A stretch of 64,000 bases of DNA from Fructilactobacillus ixorae (GCF_024029915.1 NZ_CP097478.1:992001-1056000), one strand, 5' to 3'; positions 17,788 through 25,793 are shown, numbered from the stretch's first letter. Notes: generated from the letters alone by a model not told the origin. Made by a program: numbers and translations.

Positions 17788-18896
17788 TATTTTCCTTTTT
17801 CTGAGGGAAGATTCAGCAATCCGCTTTGCTGGAGTTGCTGTTTGGTTCGTTCCGGGTCCGTAGTTGGCACCCAGACGCCCCCGGTGCGGGTTGCATCAGT
17901 TGGCGATCGATAGCTAAAGTCAAATTCCCAATCCGGATGTTGCCGGCGGGCGACTAGTGCCGCTGGTTCGGCGTTGGTTGAAAAGCCACACCACTGTTGC
18001 GGAACTAATGGTTCAACGGTGGGCAACGGCAACTCACTGAGGGCACGCAAATGCAACTCGGCCGGGGTGAAATTACAACCCCGGGAGAGACTAACCGTTA
18101 AACTGGATAACGGTAATTGCAGCCCGGTTACGTACAAGAGCCCCGTCGTGGTGAGTAAAAATGCAACCCCAAAGTTGCCAATGGTGCTCAGCGCCTGCCC
18201 GACCTTGCTGGTTGCCTGCTGGAGTGCTGCCGCCAGGTCCGGAGCCAGCGTTTTCGCAGCCATGATCGTCAACAGACGCCCATTGGCCGCTACCGCCACC
18301 GGTGGAAACAGTTTTAGCTCACCAGGTTCCGCTTTGGTAGCGAATACCACGAATTGATGCTGCACGTCTACCGCTGGCACGTAGAGATAACTCCCCTGTC
18401 CGGCTAACGGGGCAAACTGGGCTACATCCGCTGGCGTCTGTAAGCTAAGCTCGGCTGAAATTGAACTACCCTTAATAATTGGAAGAAGCTGAGCTGGTAA
18501 ACCGAGCGTGGCGATCGCGTGGTCGACATCCGCCACCGTAATCACCGTTTGCACCGGGCGGGTGTTTAAATTCAAGGATTGGAAAAAAGCTTGTTCTAAG
18601 GCGCGATCCTGGCTGAGTTCGGTTAGTTCCGACCCCTGCGGAAACCGGGTATACTGCGCAATGGTGGTCAGGATGGACGGAGCAACCGGTTGGGTCACAC
18701 TGGTAACGAGATCACACTGCTGAGCAAAGGCGCGGGTGCCGCTGAGATCGGCGAGCGGATTGGTTGCACCTGCTGGCGTCGCCGGGGCCGTGAACACCTG
18801 CAGCCCCGCTTGTCGGGCAACGGTGGCTAACTGCTGGGCCGGGGCTCCCGTTCCCATGATGCCAAGGCGCTGGCCGGGTTGTAAGGTCGGCATCAT
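17787..18896 (-). CDS. Degenerate PurK-like (ATP-grasp) protein
   Basis: This 369-residue protein has the architecture of PurK, N5-carboxyaminoimidazole ribonucleotide synthetase. It starts PGQRLGIMGTG, where PurK has an LGIxGGGQ loop. ARQAGLQVF, CDLVTSVTQPV and LSQDRALEQAFFQSLNL follow, aligning with PurK's CDVVTYEFENV and QDRLLEKEFL. Late in the sequence ELHLRALSELPLP matches PurK's EQHLRAVLGLPL. The catalytic parts are gone, however: there is no GGYDGKGQ-type loop and no NEIAPRPHNSGH-type metal and substrate motif. It is probably a pseudoenzyme or has another ligand. It overlaps the glucosaminidase gene by four bases (ATGA), so the two are translationally coupled. No purine genes are near. 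Confidence 0.6.
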   Translation of the reverse strand: MMPTLQPGQRLGIMGTGAPAQQLATVARQAGLQVFTAPATPAGATNPLADLSGTRAFAQQCDLVTSVTQPVAPSILTTIAQYTRFPQGSELTELSQDRALEQAFFQSLNLNTRPVQTVITVADVDHAIATLGLPAQLLPIIKGSSISAELSLQTPADVAQFAPLAGQGSYLYVPAVDVQHQFVVFATKAEPGELKLFPPVAVAANGRLLTIMAAKTLAPDLAAALQQATSKVGQALSTIGNFGVAFLLTTTGLLYVTGLQLPLSSLTVSLSRGCNFTPAELHLRALSELPLPTVEPLVPQQWCGFSTNAEPAALVARRQHPDWEFDFSYRSPTDATRTGGVWVPTTDPERTKQQLQQSGLLNLPSEKGK

Positions 18897-19549
18897 CGTT
18901 GTCCCACCTGCCGATCGTATTGATTCAAGTGGTACTTTTCGATAATCTCAATCACCTTTTGGGCGTAACCCGGATCGGTCGCATAGCCCTCACTACTTAA
19001 CGCATTCGCTGAGTCACGGTAGTTATCGGCCTGGACCACATCCCGGTACTGAAGGTTGTTCCAGTCCGTGCCGTTGGCCAAGAGCTTGGCGTGGTCTTCG
19101 ATCGATTCGTCAAAATTATCGTAAACGCGGAACCGGCCGGTCACCATACTGGCCGTACCATCCGTAAACTCGGTTGTTTTCAGTTCGACTCCGCGTTGGT
19201 TCGGGCCCGCTTTCACCCCAAATAAATTGTGATACTGGGCGGCTAACTGACTTTGCCCCCAGTTGGATTCCAAAATTGCCTGGCCCAGCGTAATGCTCGG
19301 CAGGATTTTATATTCCTTCTGCGCTTTTAGCGCTCCGGGCAGGAGTTGGTTAATGAAGGCTTGGTGTTGCTGACTCACGTTCGTTTGCGTGTAACGGGGA
19401 CTCGTAACGTAGTTAATTCCCCACAGGGCGCCTCCTAGTAAGACCACGATTAAAATGATTAGACTAAACCCACCGAATCCGGTTGTTGGTTGCCGTTTTC
19501 GCGGCCGCTTACGGCGTTTGCGATGCGGTCGTTGTTGCTTTTTGGTCAC
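18893..19549 (-). CDS. Membrane-anchored GH73 endo-beta-N-acetylglucosaminidase
   Basis: This protein of about 218 residues has a very basic N-terminus (KKQQRPHRKRRKRPRKRQ), one membrane segment (FSLIILIVVLLGGALWGINYV) and an extracellular GH73 (FlgJ/LytG-like) domain. The catalytic glutamate is in QAILESNWGQS, followed by NLFGVKA and FRVYDNFDESIEDHAKLL, all typical of the family. It should cleave the glycan strands of peptidoglycan and act in cell separation or wall turnover. Two GTG starts compete; I prefer 19549, which has AGGTGG just ahead, over 19558. It is the first gene of a two-gene unit with the PurK-like protein. Confidence 0.87.
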   Translation of the reverse strand: MTKKQQRPHRKRRKRPRKRQPTTGFGGFSLIILIVVLLGGALWGINYVTSPRYTQTNVSQQHQAFINQLLPGALKAQKEYKILPSITLGQAILESNWGQSQLAAQYHNLFGVKAGPNQRGVELKTTEFTDGTASMVTGRFRVYDNFDESIEDHAKLLANGTDWNNLQYRDVVQADNYRDSANALSSEGYATDPGYAQKVIEIIEKYHLNQYDRQVGQR

Positions 19550-19580
19550 GTTTACCACCTGCGTTGTTCAAGATGGTTAA

Positions 19581-19610
19581 ATTGTACTACAAAATAGTTA
19601 AGAATTGACA
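19581..19610 (-). promoter_or_regulatory. Possible promoter of the glucosaminidase gene
   Basis: TTGTCA and TACAAT face the minus strand but with a long 19-base spacer. They overlap the -35 of the divergent plus-strand promoter, so the two would compete for polymerase. Confidence 0.35.
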
Positions 19611-19633
19611 AAAGTGGCGGAATCGTTTATATT
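19605..19633 (+). promoter_or_regulatory. Promoter of the DUF2187 gene
   Basis: Consensus TTGACA (19605-19610), a 17-base spacer and TATATT (19628-19633) lie 35 bases before the GTG start. Confidence 0.75.
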
Positions 19634-19668
19634 TCATAGGTTAACTATACTTGAGGGAGGCGATGACT

Positions 19669-19938
19669 GTGCCAAAGAAGAACGATGAACAAACTGCAAC
19701 CGAAAAGTCACCCTTTGAAATTGGTGACGAAGTATCCTTTCAAATTAAAAAACAAGACTTTACGGGAACCATCGAAAAAGCCTACAAGAACGCTTTCTTA
19801 GTTGGGTTCGAAAGCAGTGATCCAGACATCATTGATACCTACCACAACAAAACGGTGATTAACTGGCAAAACCTAAAGATGGTCAAGCAAGCACCCCGCA
19901 CGAAAAAAGCAGAAGCGCCTGCCGAAGACGACAACTAA
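19669..19938 (+). CDS. DUF2187 family protein (YkvS-like)
   Basis: This 89-residue protein has a small beta-barrel core (FEIGDEVSFQIKKQDFTGTIEKAYKNAFLVGF) that fits DUF2187, followed by DTYHNKTVINWQNLKMV and a charged tail. The fold resembles KOW/SH3-like RNA-binding modules, but the function is not known. I start it at GTG 19669 because GGGAGG lies eight bases upstream; ATG 19663 would be only two bases from that site. It is monocistronic, with its own promoter and terminator. Confidence 0.8.
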   Translation: MPKKNDEQTATEKSPFEIGDEVSFQIKKQDFTGTIEKAYKNAFLVGFESSDPDIIDTYHNKTVINWQNLKMVKQAPRTKKAEAPAEDDN

Positions 19939-19946
19939 AGTTACGT

Positions 19947-19983
19947 AAAAAAAGAACCACCAAACTAAATTGGTGGTTCTTTT
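19947..19983. terminator. Bidirectional terminator between DUF2187 and SPFH genes
   Basis: AAAGAACCACCAA and TTGGTGGTTCTTT form a perfect stem around a six-base loop, with A and T tracts on the two sides. It serves both converging genes. Confidence 0.9.
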
Positions 19984-20829
19984 CTATTGGTCTTGTTTAT
20001 GCAACATCTTGCTGAAACTAGCTAACTGGCCGTAATCGGCGTTGCTGTCGTTTGGAACGACAATCAGATTCCCTTGTTCACCAGCTGCTTTCAGCGCCTC
20101 AATCGATTGCGCATTCAAATACTGCTGGTCAACATGGGCCAAGGCGGCTTGCAACTGTTCAATCCGGTACTGGTCGGCTTCCGCCTGCACCTTGGTCGCG
20201 TAAGCAGCAGCATCAGCGTGAATCTCCGTTTGTTGCTTGTCGGCTTTGGCGGTCGCAATCTTAGCGGCATTCTGGGCTTCGGTGTTCAAGCGAATTTGTT
20301 CCGCGTTCCCTTGGGCTTCTGAAATCGTGGCCTGCTTGTTCTTCGAAGCCGTGATCTGGTTCTCCATTGCCTCGCTAACTCCTTTGGAAGGCGTCAGGTC
20401 CCCAATTTGAACCCGTTCAATCATCACCCCATAGGTGTTGGTGAGATCGCCAATGTTTTGCATTAACTTAGTGTTGATCTTATCGGTTGAATTCAAAACT
20501 TCATCCAAATCCATGCTACCGATGATGTCCCGGAGCGTCCCACTCACCTGGTATGCCATCGATTGAATCGAGTTACTGTTACCGAAGGTGTAACGTTCGG
20601 CATTGGTAATCCGATAGTTCAAGGTTACCTGAATACTAATGCTGGCGTTATCGCGTGTGATCCCGGTTTGGACTGGAAGCGCTAAGGGTTGGGATTGTAA
20701 ACTAACGGTCTTAACCCGTTCAAAAACCGGGATGTAAAAGTGCAACCCACTTTCGAACTGGCGAGAGTACTTCCCTAAGAACGTTACCAAGCCCACGTTA
20801 TTCTGTTGTACAATTTTAATTCCCAGCAT
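19984..20829 (-). CDS. SPFH/Band 7 domain protein
   Basis: This 281-residue protein has an SPFH domain over residues 1-150 (VGLVTFLGKYSRQFESGLHFYIPVFERV, then a strand-rich core and AYQVSGTLRDIIGSMDLDEVL). A long Ala/Gln/Glu-rich coiled coil runs from about 160 to 250. There is no N-terminal transmembrane helix, so it would attach peripherally. SPFH proteins oligomerise on membranes and organise proteases or transporters; no partner protease is adjacent. Its start overlaps the end of the upstream 113-residue gene by 14 bases, which indicates coupling. Confidence 0.88.
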   Translation of the reverse strand: MLGIKIVQQNNVGLVTFLGKYSRQFESGLHFYIPVFERVKTVSLQSQPLALPVQTGITRDNASISIQVTLNYRITNAERYTFGNSNSIQSMAYQVSGTLRDIIGSMDLDEVLNSTDKINTKLMQNIGDLTNTYGVMIERVQIGDLTPSKGVSEAMENQITASKNKQATISEAQGNAEQIRLNTEAQNAAKIATAKADKQQTEIHADAAAYATKVQAEADQYRIEQLQAALAHVDQQYLNAQSIEALKAAGEQGNLIVVPNDSNADYGQLASFSKMLHKQDQ

Positions 20830-21157
20830 AATATTCTCCTTTAGCGACTAGATAGATTTTCTGTTCGGACACTTCCGCTACCACGTACGTTTCATGCGCG
20901 TGACGGTTCGTGTCCACAAGTTGATAAAAGTATAACACACCGTGCAGTTTGACCAACCCGTCGTCCTGCAGCTGGCGGTCCGAAATCTTGGTGCCGACAA
21001 GGTCGGTCATCCCGACCAGTTCTGGTTTCGCAAAGTGCTGCGTGAGGATGGCTTCAATTTCAGCAGCAACGCTGATGCCCTTGGCGCTGGCCAGCATGGT
21101 GATGGTGTGGAGGAGGTCGTTGTTGAGGTGAATGTTGATGTTAGTTTGGGTGGACAT
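20816..21157 (-). CDS. Hypothetical protein with ribbon-helix-helix-like N-terminus
   Basis: This 113-residue protein begins QTNINIHLNNDLLHTITMLASAKGISVAAEIEAILTQHF, a strand followed by two helices as in RelB/Arc ribbon-helix-helix DNA-binding proteins. The C-terminal half (GVLYFYQLVDTNRHAHETYVVAEVSEQKIYLVAKGEY) looks like a small beta domain I do not recognise. A strong AAAGGAGG precedes the ATG. It overlaps the SPFH gene by 14 bases and probably forms an operon with it, perhaps as its regulator. That role is inference. Confidence 0.6.
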   Translation of the reverse strand: MSTQTNINIHLNNDLLHTITMLASAKGISVAAEIEAILTQHFAKPELVGMTDLVGTKISDRQLQDDGLVKLHGVLYFYQLVDTNRHAHETYVVAEVSEQKIYLVAKGEYYAGN

Positions 21158-21243
21158 GATGGCCTCCTTTCGTACTTGTAGTTAAAATAATATTACTGAT
21201 ATTGTAAAAATATAATTAGTTTATATTCTATGATACACTAAAT

Positions 21244-21330
21244 CCAAAGCAAAAACATAGCTTCGGTTGGTAGTCCGGACGTAGCTCATTCGCTATCAGT
21301 ATCCTTCCTCCTAGGGATGTCCAGCTTTGG
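21244..21330 (+). ncRNA. yjdF-type riboswitch (azaaromatic-sensing family)
   Basis: The leader of yjdF is closed by CCAAAGC (21244-21250) pairing with GCTTTGG (21324-21330). Inside are further helices, including TAGC-TCATTC-GCTA. The ribosome site ATAGGAGG follows at 21341-21348. The yjdF RNA motif is known to precede yjdF (DUF2992) genes in Firmicutes and to respond to azaaromatic compounds. I assign it by the closing stem, size and downstream gene, not by a model search. Confidence 0.7.
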
Positions 21331-21358
21331 CAATAAATTTATAGGAGGAATAAACGCC

Positions 21359-21778
21359 ATGTTTGTTCAAAGTCAATTAACCATCATTTTTGATGGATCG
21401 TTTTATCGGGGTATTTTTGAGGTTAACTCGGGGAAAAACTATCAAGTGGAGCAAATTATTTTAGGTAGTTCAGTCCCATCCCTACCACAGCTTTGTGGCT
21501 ACTTGAATCATCATTATCATCAACTGCATTTCACAGAGGTAGCGCAAACAACAGTTAAACATCCGAATAAAATAAACCCCAAACGGCAGCAGCGCGCCGT
21601 ACAAAAACAACTTAAGCAGAAGCATCCAGTCACCAAAGCTCAGGCTGTTTTACAAACCGAATTTGAACAGAAAAAGGTTCAGCGTAAACGAAATCATTCG
21701 CAGTTAAAGCGCGAACATCAGCAACAACAGTTTGAACTAAAGCAACAAAAAAGAAAGCAAAAACATCGTGGCCATTAA
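21359..21778 (+). CDS. yjdF: YjdF family protein (DUF2992)
   Basis: This 139-residue protein has an N-terminal DUF2992 domain (QSQLTIIFDGSFYRGIFEV, then EQIILGSSVPSLPQLCGYL). The tail of about 65 residues is highly basic and rich in Gln and Lys, as in other YjdF proteins. The biochemical role is not established; the associated riboswitch suggests a response to toxic azaaromatic molecules. The ATG at 21359 is ten bases after ATAGGAGG. It has its own leader RNA and a perfect terminator. Confidence 0.85.
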   Translation: MFVQSQLTIIFDGSFYRGIFEVNSGKNYQVEQIILGSSVPSLPQLCGYLNHHYHQLHFTEVAQTTVKHPNKINPKRQQRAVQKQLKQKHPVTKAQAVLQTEFEQKKVQRKRNHSQLKREHQQQQFELKQQKRKQKHRGH

Positions 21779-21810
21779 AAAATCGTCGTCCAAATGGACG
21801 ACGATTTTTG
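21778..21810 (+). terminator. Terminator of yjdF
   Basis: A perfect stem, AAATCGTCGTCC with GGACGACGATTT, a four-base AAAT loop and a T-rich tail. It may also stop the converging nuclease gene. Confidence 0.9.
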
Positions 21811-21929
21811 TTTGCATGTATTATACTTAATATATTTGTTTTAGTTAATTATAGTATTCAAATTAAAATAAATTCGTTAAATTATTTGTACATATATGAT
21901 CATATTTAAGCACATTAGCATCAATTAAT

Positions 21930-23144
21930 CTATTGATTTTTGGGGTATACGATGTAATTAATCGGTTTAAAATTTAGGTATCTATATGGATTTCTAATTA
22001 TATAAAAATTAAATTTGTCGGTTTCTGCTTCATTTCTATATAACCTATATATTAAATAATCCTCACCTTTTTTCCTAGCTATTTGAATTTCATTTTCAGA
22101 CATGAAAAAGGGAGTTTCTTTAGTCTTCGCTGTTGCTTTAACTTCGATAAATAATCTTTTTATTGTCTCTCCACGATCATTAAATATTATTGTTTCAATG
22201 TCATAACCATAACCGTCACCACTATCTTTAGAAATATGATGAACCTCAAAATCATAAACATTAGGATCCTTATCAAGTCGTTCTTTTTCATTCGCTACTA
22301 CTAAATCATCGGCTCCCAAACCCAATTTTATGTTTTCGCTTAGTTCTTTAACATAATCATGTTTACTAATTTTCACCACATGATCAATTTTTTCCAACTT
22401 TTGATCATTAGGAACTTTGGTATCTATCCCCAAAGTCATTTCATAACTATATTCATTATTGAGTAATTCATGATTCGACTCATTATATTTATCATTATTT
22501 ATGATTTGATCATTAGTTTTTACAAAATCTTTTTCATTAATTAAACAAGCAATTAATTCATTAAAAACTTCGATTAGATGTTTTAAATCATACAACAATT
22601 CATTATTGTCAGAATTAGATAAATAATCAAAACTATAATATTTACTGTATATATTTCCTAATTCATATCCTTCCGGTAAATCAGTTTTGATTGTACTATC
22701 ACCAATTAAATTTATTGGGTTATTAGTAAAACCAAACGTATCCTCATTTTTTATAAACTTTAAATTAGATTTCCAATAATTACCAACTTCCTTGATTTTT
22801 TGTTTTGGAAAATTATGCTTAAATCTTGTTTTAAAAAATGTGTATCCTTGATTTAAAGATAAATAAACACCCTTCATATCAGACCTAAATAAGAAGACAA
22901 TATAATAACCCTTTTGAGTAGATGTACTAATATTCTTATTAAAAAGACCCATCCAAGGAACTAATGCCCATTTACTTTGACCACATGAGGCACGTACTTC
23001 AAGATCATTACCTAAAACTATAGATGGAATAGTATTTACTGCTTGGTTTCGCACAAAATTGGCTAATTCATTGGATTTAAATTCTTTATTTTTTTCATTA
23101 TCATAATTTTTTAATATGTCTAATAAATATGTTTTTAGGTCCAT
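21930..23144 (-). CDS. MrcB_N-DUF3883 protein, candidate modification-dependent nuclease
   Basis: This 404-residue protein is much more AT-rich than its neighbours. Residues about 10-165 resemble the MrcB-like N-terminal domain (DUF3578), with VRASCGQSKWALVPWMG, GYYIVFLFRSDMKGVYLSL and GYTFF; such domains are thought to read modified DNA. The C-terminal part from about 285 (LGLGADDLVVANEKERL) is DUF3883-like and contains a PD-(D/E)xK-type active site: Asp315 in GYDIET and Glu334-x-Lys336 in IEVKAT, then FFMSENEIQIA. Reader plus nuclease in one chain suggests type IV restriction without an NTPase. GGAAGGA lies eight bases before the ATG. Only about 26 bases separate it from the rpsI terminator, so it probably depends on readthrough. 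Confidence 0.7.
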   Translation of the reverse strand: MDLKTYLLDILKNYDNEKNKEFKSNELANFVRNQAVNTIPSIVLGNDLEVRASCGQSKWALVPWMGLFNKNISTSTQKGYYIVFLFRSDMKGVYLSLNQGYTFFKTRFKHNFPKQKIKEVGNYWKSNLKFIKNEDTFGFTNNPINLIGDSTIKTDLPEGYELGNIYSKYYSFDYLSNSDNNELLYDLKHLIEVFNELIACLINEKDFVKTNDQIINNDKYNESNHELLNNEYSYEMTLGIDTKVPNDQKLEKIDHVVKISKHDYVKELSENIKLGLGADDLVVANEKERLDKDPNVYDFEVHHISKDSGDGYGYDIETIIFNDRGETIKRLFIEVKATAKTKETPFFMSENEIQIARKKGEDYLIYRLYRNEAETDKFNFYIIRNPYRYLNFKPINYIVYPKNQ

Positions 23145-23170
23145 CTTATATATCCTTCCAATTCAATAAC

Positions 23171-23198
23171 AAAAAACACCCACACCAACGTGTGAGTG
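23171..23198 (-). terminator. Terminator after rpsI
   Basis: A nine-pair stem (CACTCACAC with GTGTGGGTG, one mismatch), a GTTG loop and six T residues on the minus strand lie between rpsI and the nuclease gene. Confidence 0.8.
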
Positions 23199-23220
23199 CC
23201 AAATAAGATTGAAAATAATC

Positions 23221-23613
23221 TTAACGTTTTGAGAATTGACCAGCCTTACGAGCTTTCTTAAGCCCTGGTTTCTTCCGTTCTTTCATCCGTGGGTCCCGAG
23301 TTAACAGACCAGCAGTCTTCAAAGCTTCCCGGAAGTCCGGATCAACTTCGAGCAATGCCCGCGCAATTCCAAGCCGGATGGCTCCAGCTTGACCTGAGAA
23401 GCCACCACCATTTACGTTTACTAACGTATCGTAGTTACCGAGCGTTTCCGTAACGTTGTATGGTTGTAAGATAACTTCCCGCAAGTTTGGGAATGGGATG
23501 TAATCTTCAACATCGCGTTTGTTGACGATCACTTTCCCAGTCCCAGGTACTAAGCGTACACGAGCAACTGAATCTTTCCGGCGACCTGTGCCAGTATATT
23601 GTACTTTAGCCAA
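23221..23613 (-). CDS. rpsI: 30S ribosomal protein S9
   Basis: This 130-residue protein starts [20 protein letters not shown] and ends with the basic tail [11 protein letters not shown] that reaches towards the P-site tRNA. It is full length. It follows rplM after 13 bases, the conserved pair, and carries a terminator. Confidence 0.98.
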   Translation of the reverse strand: MAKVQYTGTGRRKDSVARVRLVPGTGKVIVNKRDVEDYIPFPNLREVILQPYNVTETLGNYDTLVNVNGGGFSGQAGAIRLGIARALLEVDPDFREALKTAGLLTRDPRMKERKKPGLKKARKAGQFSKR

Positions 23614-23626
23614 TTGTGTTTCCTCC

Positions 23627-24070
23627 TTAAATTAGGTTGTTAATATCTAAAACTTCTGGTTTTTGTGCATCATTTTTGTGTTCTTCACCTGCATAAACGT
23701 GAAGTTTCTTAGCAATCTTACGTCCTAATGTACCATGAGGAAGCATTCCTTTTACGGATTGCTCAATTAACTTAGCTGGCTTCTTTTCGCGTAACATGCC
23801 AAATGATTCTTGCTTAATCCCACCAATGTATTGCGTGTGGTGATAGTGCATCTTATCTTTAGCCTTGTGACCAGTTAAAGCCACTTTAGCAGCGTTGATA
23901 ATAATGACATGATCACCAGAGTCAACGTGTGGTGTGTATGTGGGTTTATTTTTACCGCGTAAAACTGAAGCAGTAACGCTGGCAAGTCGCCCTAACGGAA
24001 CGCCTGCTGCGTCAATGATGTACCATTTGTGTTCAATTTCACCGGGCTTAGCCATGTATGTTGTACGCAC
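23627..24070 (-). CDS. rplM: 50S ribosomal protein L13
   Basis: This 147-residue protein starts [20 protein letters not shown], as in homologues. GTG 24070 is used because GGAGG lies eight bases ahead; a longer frame upstream would add 12 non-conserved residues. L13 is an early 50S assembly protein. It has its own promoter and an L13-type leader, giving a transcription unit separate from truA. Confidence 0.97.
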   Translation of the reverse strand: MRTTYMAKPGEIEHKWYIIDAAGVPLGRLASVTASVLRGKNKPTYTPHVDSGDHVIIINAAKVALTGHKAKDKMHYHHTQYIGGIKQESFGMLREKKPAKLIEQSVKGMLPHGTLGRKIAKKLHVYAGEEHKNDAQKPEVLDINNLI

Positions 24071-24092
24071 TTTTTCTTCCTCCATGTTTCTG

Positions 24093-24140
24093 TGTTTGTT
24101 CGACACCTTATAAGTTTCCGGGGCTTATGTGGGGCAAACA
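24093..24140 (-). ncRNA. L13 leader RNA
   Basis: Nested stems are visible on the minus strand: TGTTTG (24140-24135) with CAAACA (24098-24093), inside it CAC with GTG, and ATAAG with CTTAT around CCCCGGAAA. This structured leader lies between the rplM promoter and its ribosome site and fits the L13 leader known from Firmicutes, thought to be bound by L13 for autoregulation. Confidence 0.65.
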
Positions 24141-24152
24141 ATACCAACTACC

Positions 24153-24181
24153 ATAATACAAAGAATCCCCCGTAATGTCAA
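24153..24181 (-). promoter_or_regulatory. Promoter of rplM-rpsI
   Basis: TTGACA (24181-24176), a 17-base spacer and TATTAT (24158-24153) form a near-perfect sigma-A promoter in the gap after truA. Confidence 0.85.
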
Positions 24182-24194
24182 TCACTTCGCGGAA

Positions 24195-24995
24195 TTAATC
24201 ACGCTCGCGGCGCTTTTTCTCGCTGTGTTTGGGGTCATCTCCCGGGTAATAAACCCGTTTTAAAAAGAGCCCGTGGGCGGGCATCGTGAGCCGGGCCTGC
24301 TGGCGATCCTGGACCGCTAACAGGCGCTGAATGTCATCGACCGGCCGCTTTTTCATTCCGATTTCAACCAGGACCGCGGTCATGATCCGGACCTGGTTGT
24401 ACATAAAGCCGTCCCCATAAAATTCCAACTGAATTTCCTGGGCTGCTTCATCATAAGTGGCCTGGGTGCTAAAGATGGTGCGGATTCGACTTCCCGGTTT
24501 GGCCCCCGCTGCCACAAACGAGGCAAAGTTGTGCGTTCCCACCAGATCCTGAATCGCCGTTTCCATCCGGTTAAAGTCGAGCGGAAAGCGCCAGTGCGCC
24601 GTATAAAACCGCTTAAACGGGTCCGTAAACGGTCCAAGCGCCAAGCGGTACAGATACTTTTTCCCCGTCACGTCGTACCGCGCGTGAAATGTGTCTGAAA
24701 CAATCTCGACGTCCTTAATCTGGATGTCTAAGGGACACATACTGTTGAGGCCCTTCAGCATTTTGTCCGCCGGAATCGGGAACGGAAAGTCGAAATGGGC
24801 AACCTGCGCGAGGGCGTGCACGCCAGCATCGGTGCGACCCGACCCGTACACCCCGAAGGTCCCGTCCGGCTGCTTGGCCATCCGATTCACAAGCTTGGTC
24901 AGCACCCCTTCCACCGTTCGCTGGTGGGGTTGGCGTTGAAAGCCGGCAAACTGGGTCCCATCGTAGGCAAACGTGATTTTATAGCGTTGTGTCAT
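24195..24995 (-). CDS. truA: tRNA pseudouridine(38-40) synthase
   Basis: This 266-residue enzyme converts uridines 38-40 in the anticodon arm to pseudouridine. The catalytic aspartate is Asp56 in GSGRTDAGVHA. YKITFAYDGTQFAGFQ at the N-terminus and FLYNQVRI-like FMYNQVRIM near the C-terminus are family hallmarks. It abuts ecfT (stop TAA then ATG) at the end of the ecf operon. Confidence 0.97.
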   Translation of the reverse strand: MTQRYKITFAYDGTQFAGFQRQPHQRTVEGVLTKLVNRMAKQPDGTFGVYGSGRTDAGVHALAQVAHFDFPFPIPADKMLKGLNSMCPLDIQIKDVEIVSDTFHARYDVTGKKYLYRLALGPFTDPFKRFYTAHWRFPLDFNRMETAIQDLVGTHNFASFVAAGAKPGSRIRTIFSTQATYDEAAQEIQLEFYGDGFMYNQVRIMTAVLVEIGMKKRPVDDIQRLLAVQDRQQARLTMPAHGLFLKRVYYPGDDPKHSEKKRRERD

Positions 24996-25793
24996 TTACA
25001 CCCCTCGCAATCCAATTACAATCAAACCCACCAGCAGAATCAGGCCCAGAGCCGCGGTATCTAAGCGGTGCCAGTGGTACTGGTAGTAGCTACTGCGGGG
25101 CTGACTCGCATCATACCCGCTCGCACCCAGAGCATCCGCCAGGTTATCCGCGTGGCGAAAGGCCGAGACCAGTAAGGGAATGATCAACGCCAGGACGTTT
25201 TTGACCCGGTGCCAGAGCTTCCCGCTGTTAAAGACCACACCCCGGGAGCGCTGGGCGTTCATAATCGTCTGCATCTCGTTCAACAAGGTTGGAATAAACC
25301 GGAGCGCAATTGAGATCATGATTCCAATCATGGCGACCGGGACCCCGACCCGTTTCAAGGGTGTCAGTAACGTTTCAACCCCCTTCGCAATCGCGTTTGG
25401 AGACGTGGTCACCGTCAAAAGCATCGCAACGATAATAATCAGTAAGAACCGGACAAAGATTAAGCCGGCCGTCGTCACCCCAACGCTGGTGACGTTGATC
25501 GGACCCCAGTGCCAGTAGGTCGTGCCTCCGTGGCCAAAGGCCAACTGAATCACAACCGTGAACGCGATTAACCACACAAACGGGCGTAACGAGGTCACGA
25601 GCAGGTGTAATGGCACCTGGGCGAGGCGGACCAGCCCCAGGATGACGGCGGTCAACCAGGCGTAGTTCAGCCCGTTGTTCGCCAGTAAAATCCAGGTAAT
25701 TAACAGCAGCAACCCAACAATTTTTCCGGTGGGATGGAGGCGATGGAGAAGCGAGTGACCCGGCAGGTAGTTTCCAAAAACCAGTTGATTCAT
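24996..25793 (-). CDS. ecfT: Energy-coupling factor transporter transmembrane protein EcfT
   Basis: This 265-residue membrane scaffold joins the two ATPases EcfA1/EcfA2 to exchangeable vitamin-binding S components. It has hydrophobic segments through most of its length and the coupling motif MNAQRSRGV, which contacts the ATPases, followed by ALGASGYDA. Its start overlaps ecfA2 by four bases. Confidence 0.95.
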   Translation of the reverse strand: MNQLVFGNYLPGHSLLHRLHPTGKIVGLLLLITWILLANNGLNYAWLTAVILGLVRLAQVPLHLLVTSLRPFVWLIAFTVVIQLAFGHGGTTYWHWGPINVTSVGVTTAGLIFVRFLLIIIVAMLLTVTTSPNAIAKGVETLLTPLKRVGVPVAMIGIMISIALRFIPTLLNEMQTIMNAQRSRGVVFNSGKLWHRVKNVLALIIPLLVSAFRHADNLADALGASGYDASQPRSSYYQYHWHRLDTAALGLILLVGLIVIGLRGV

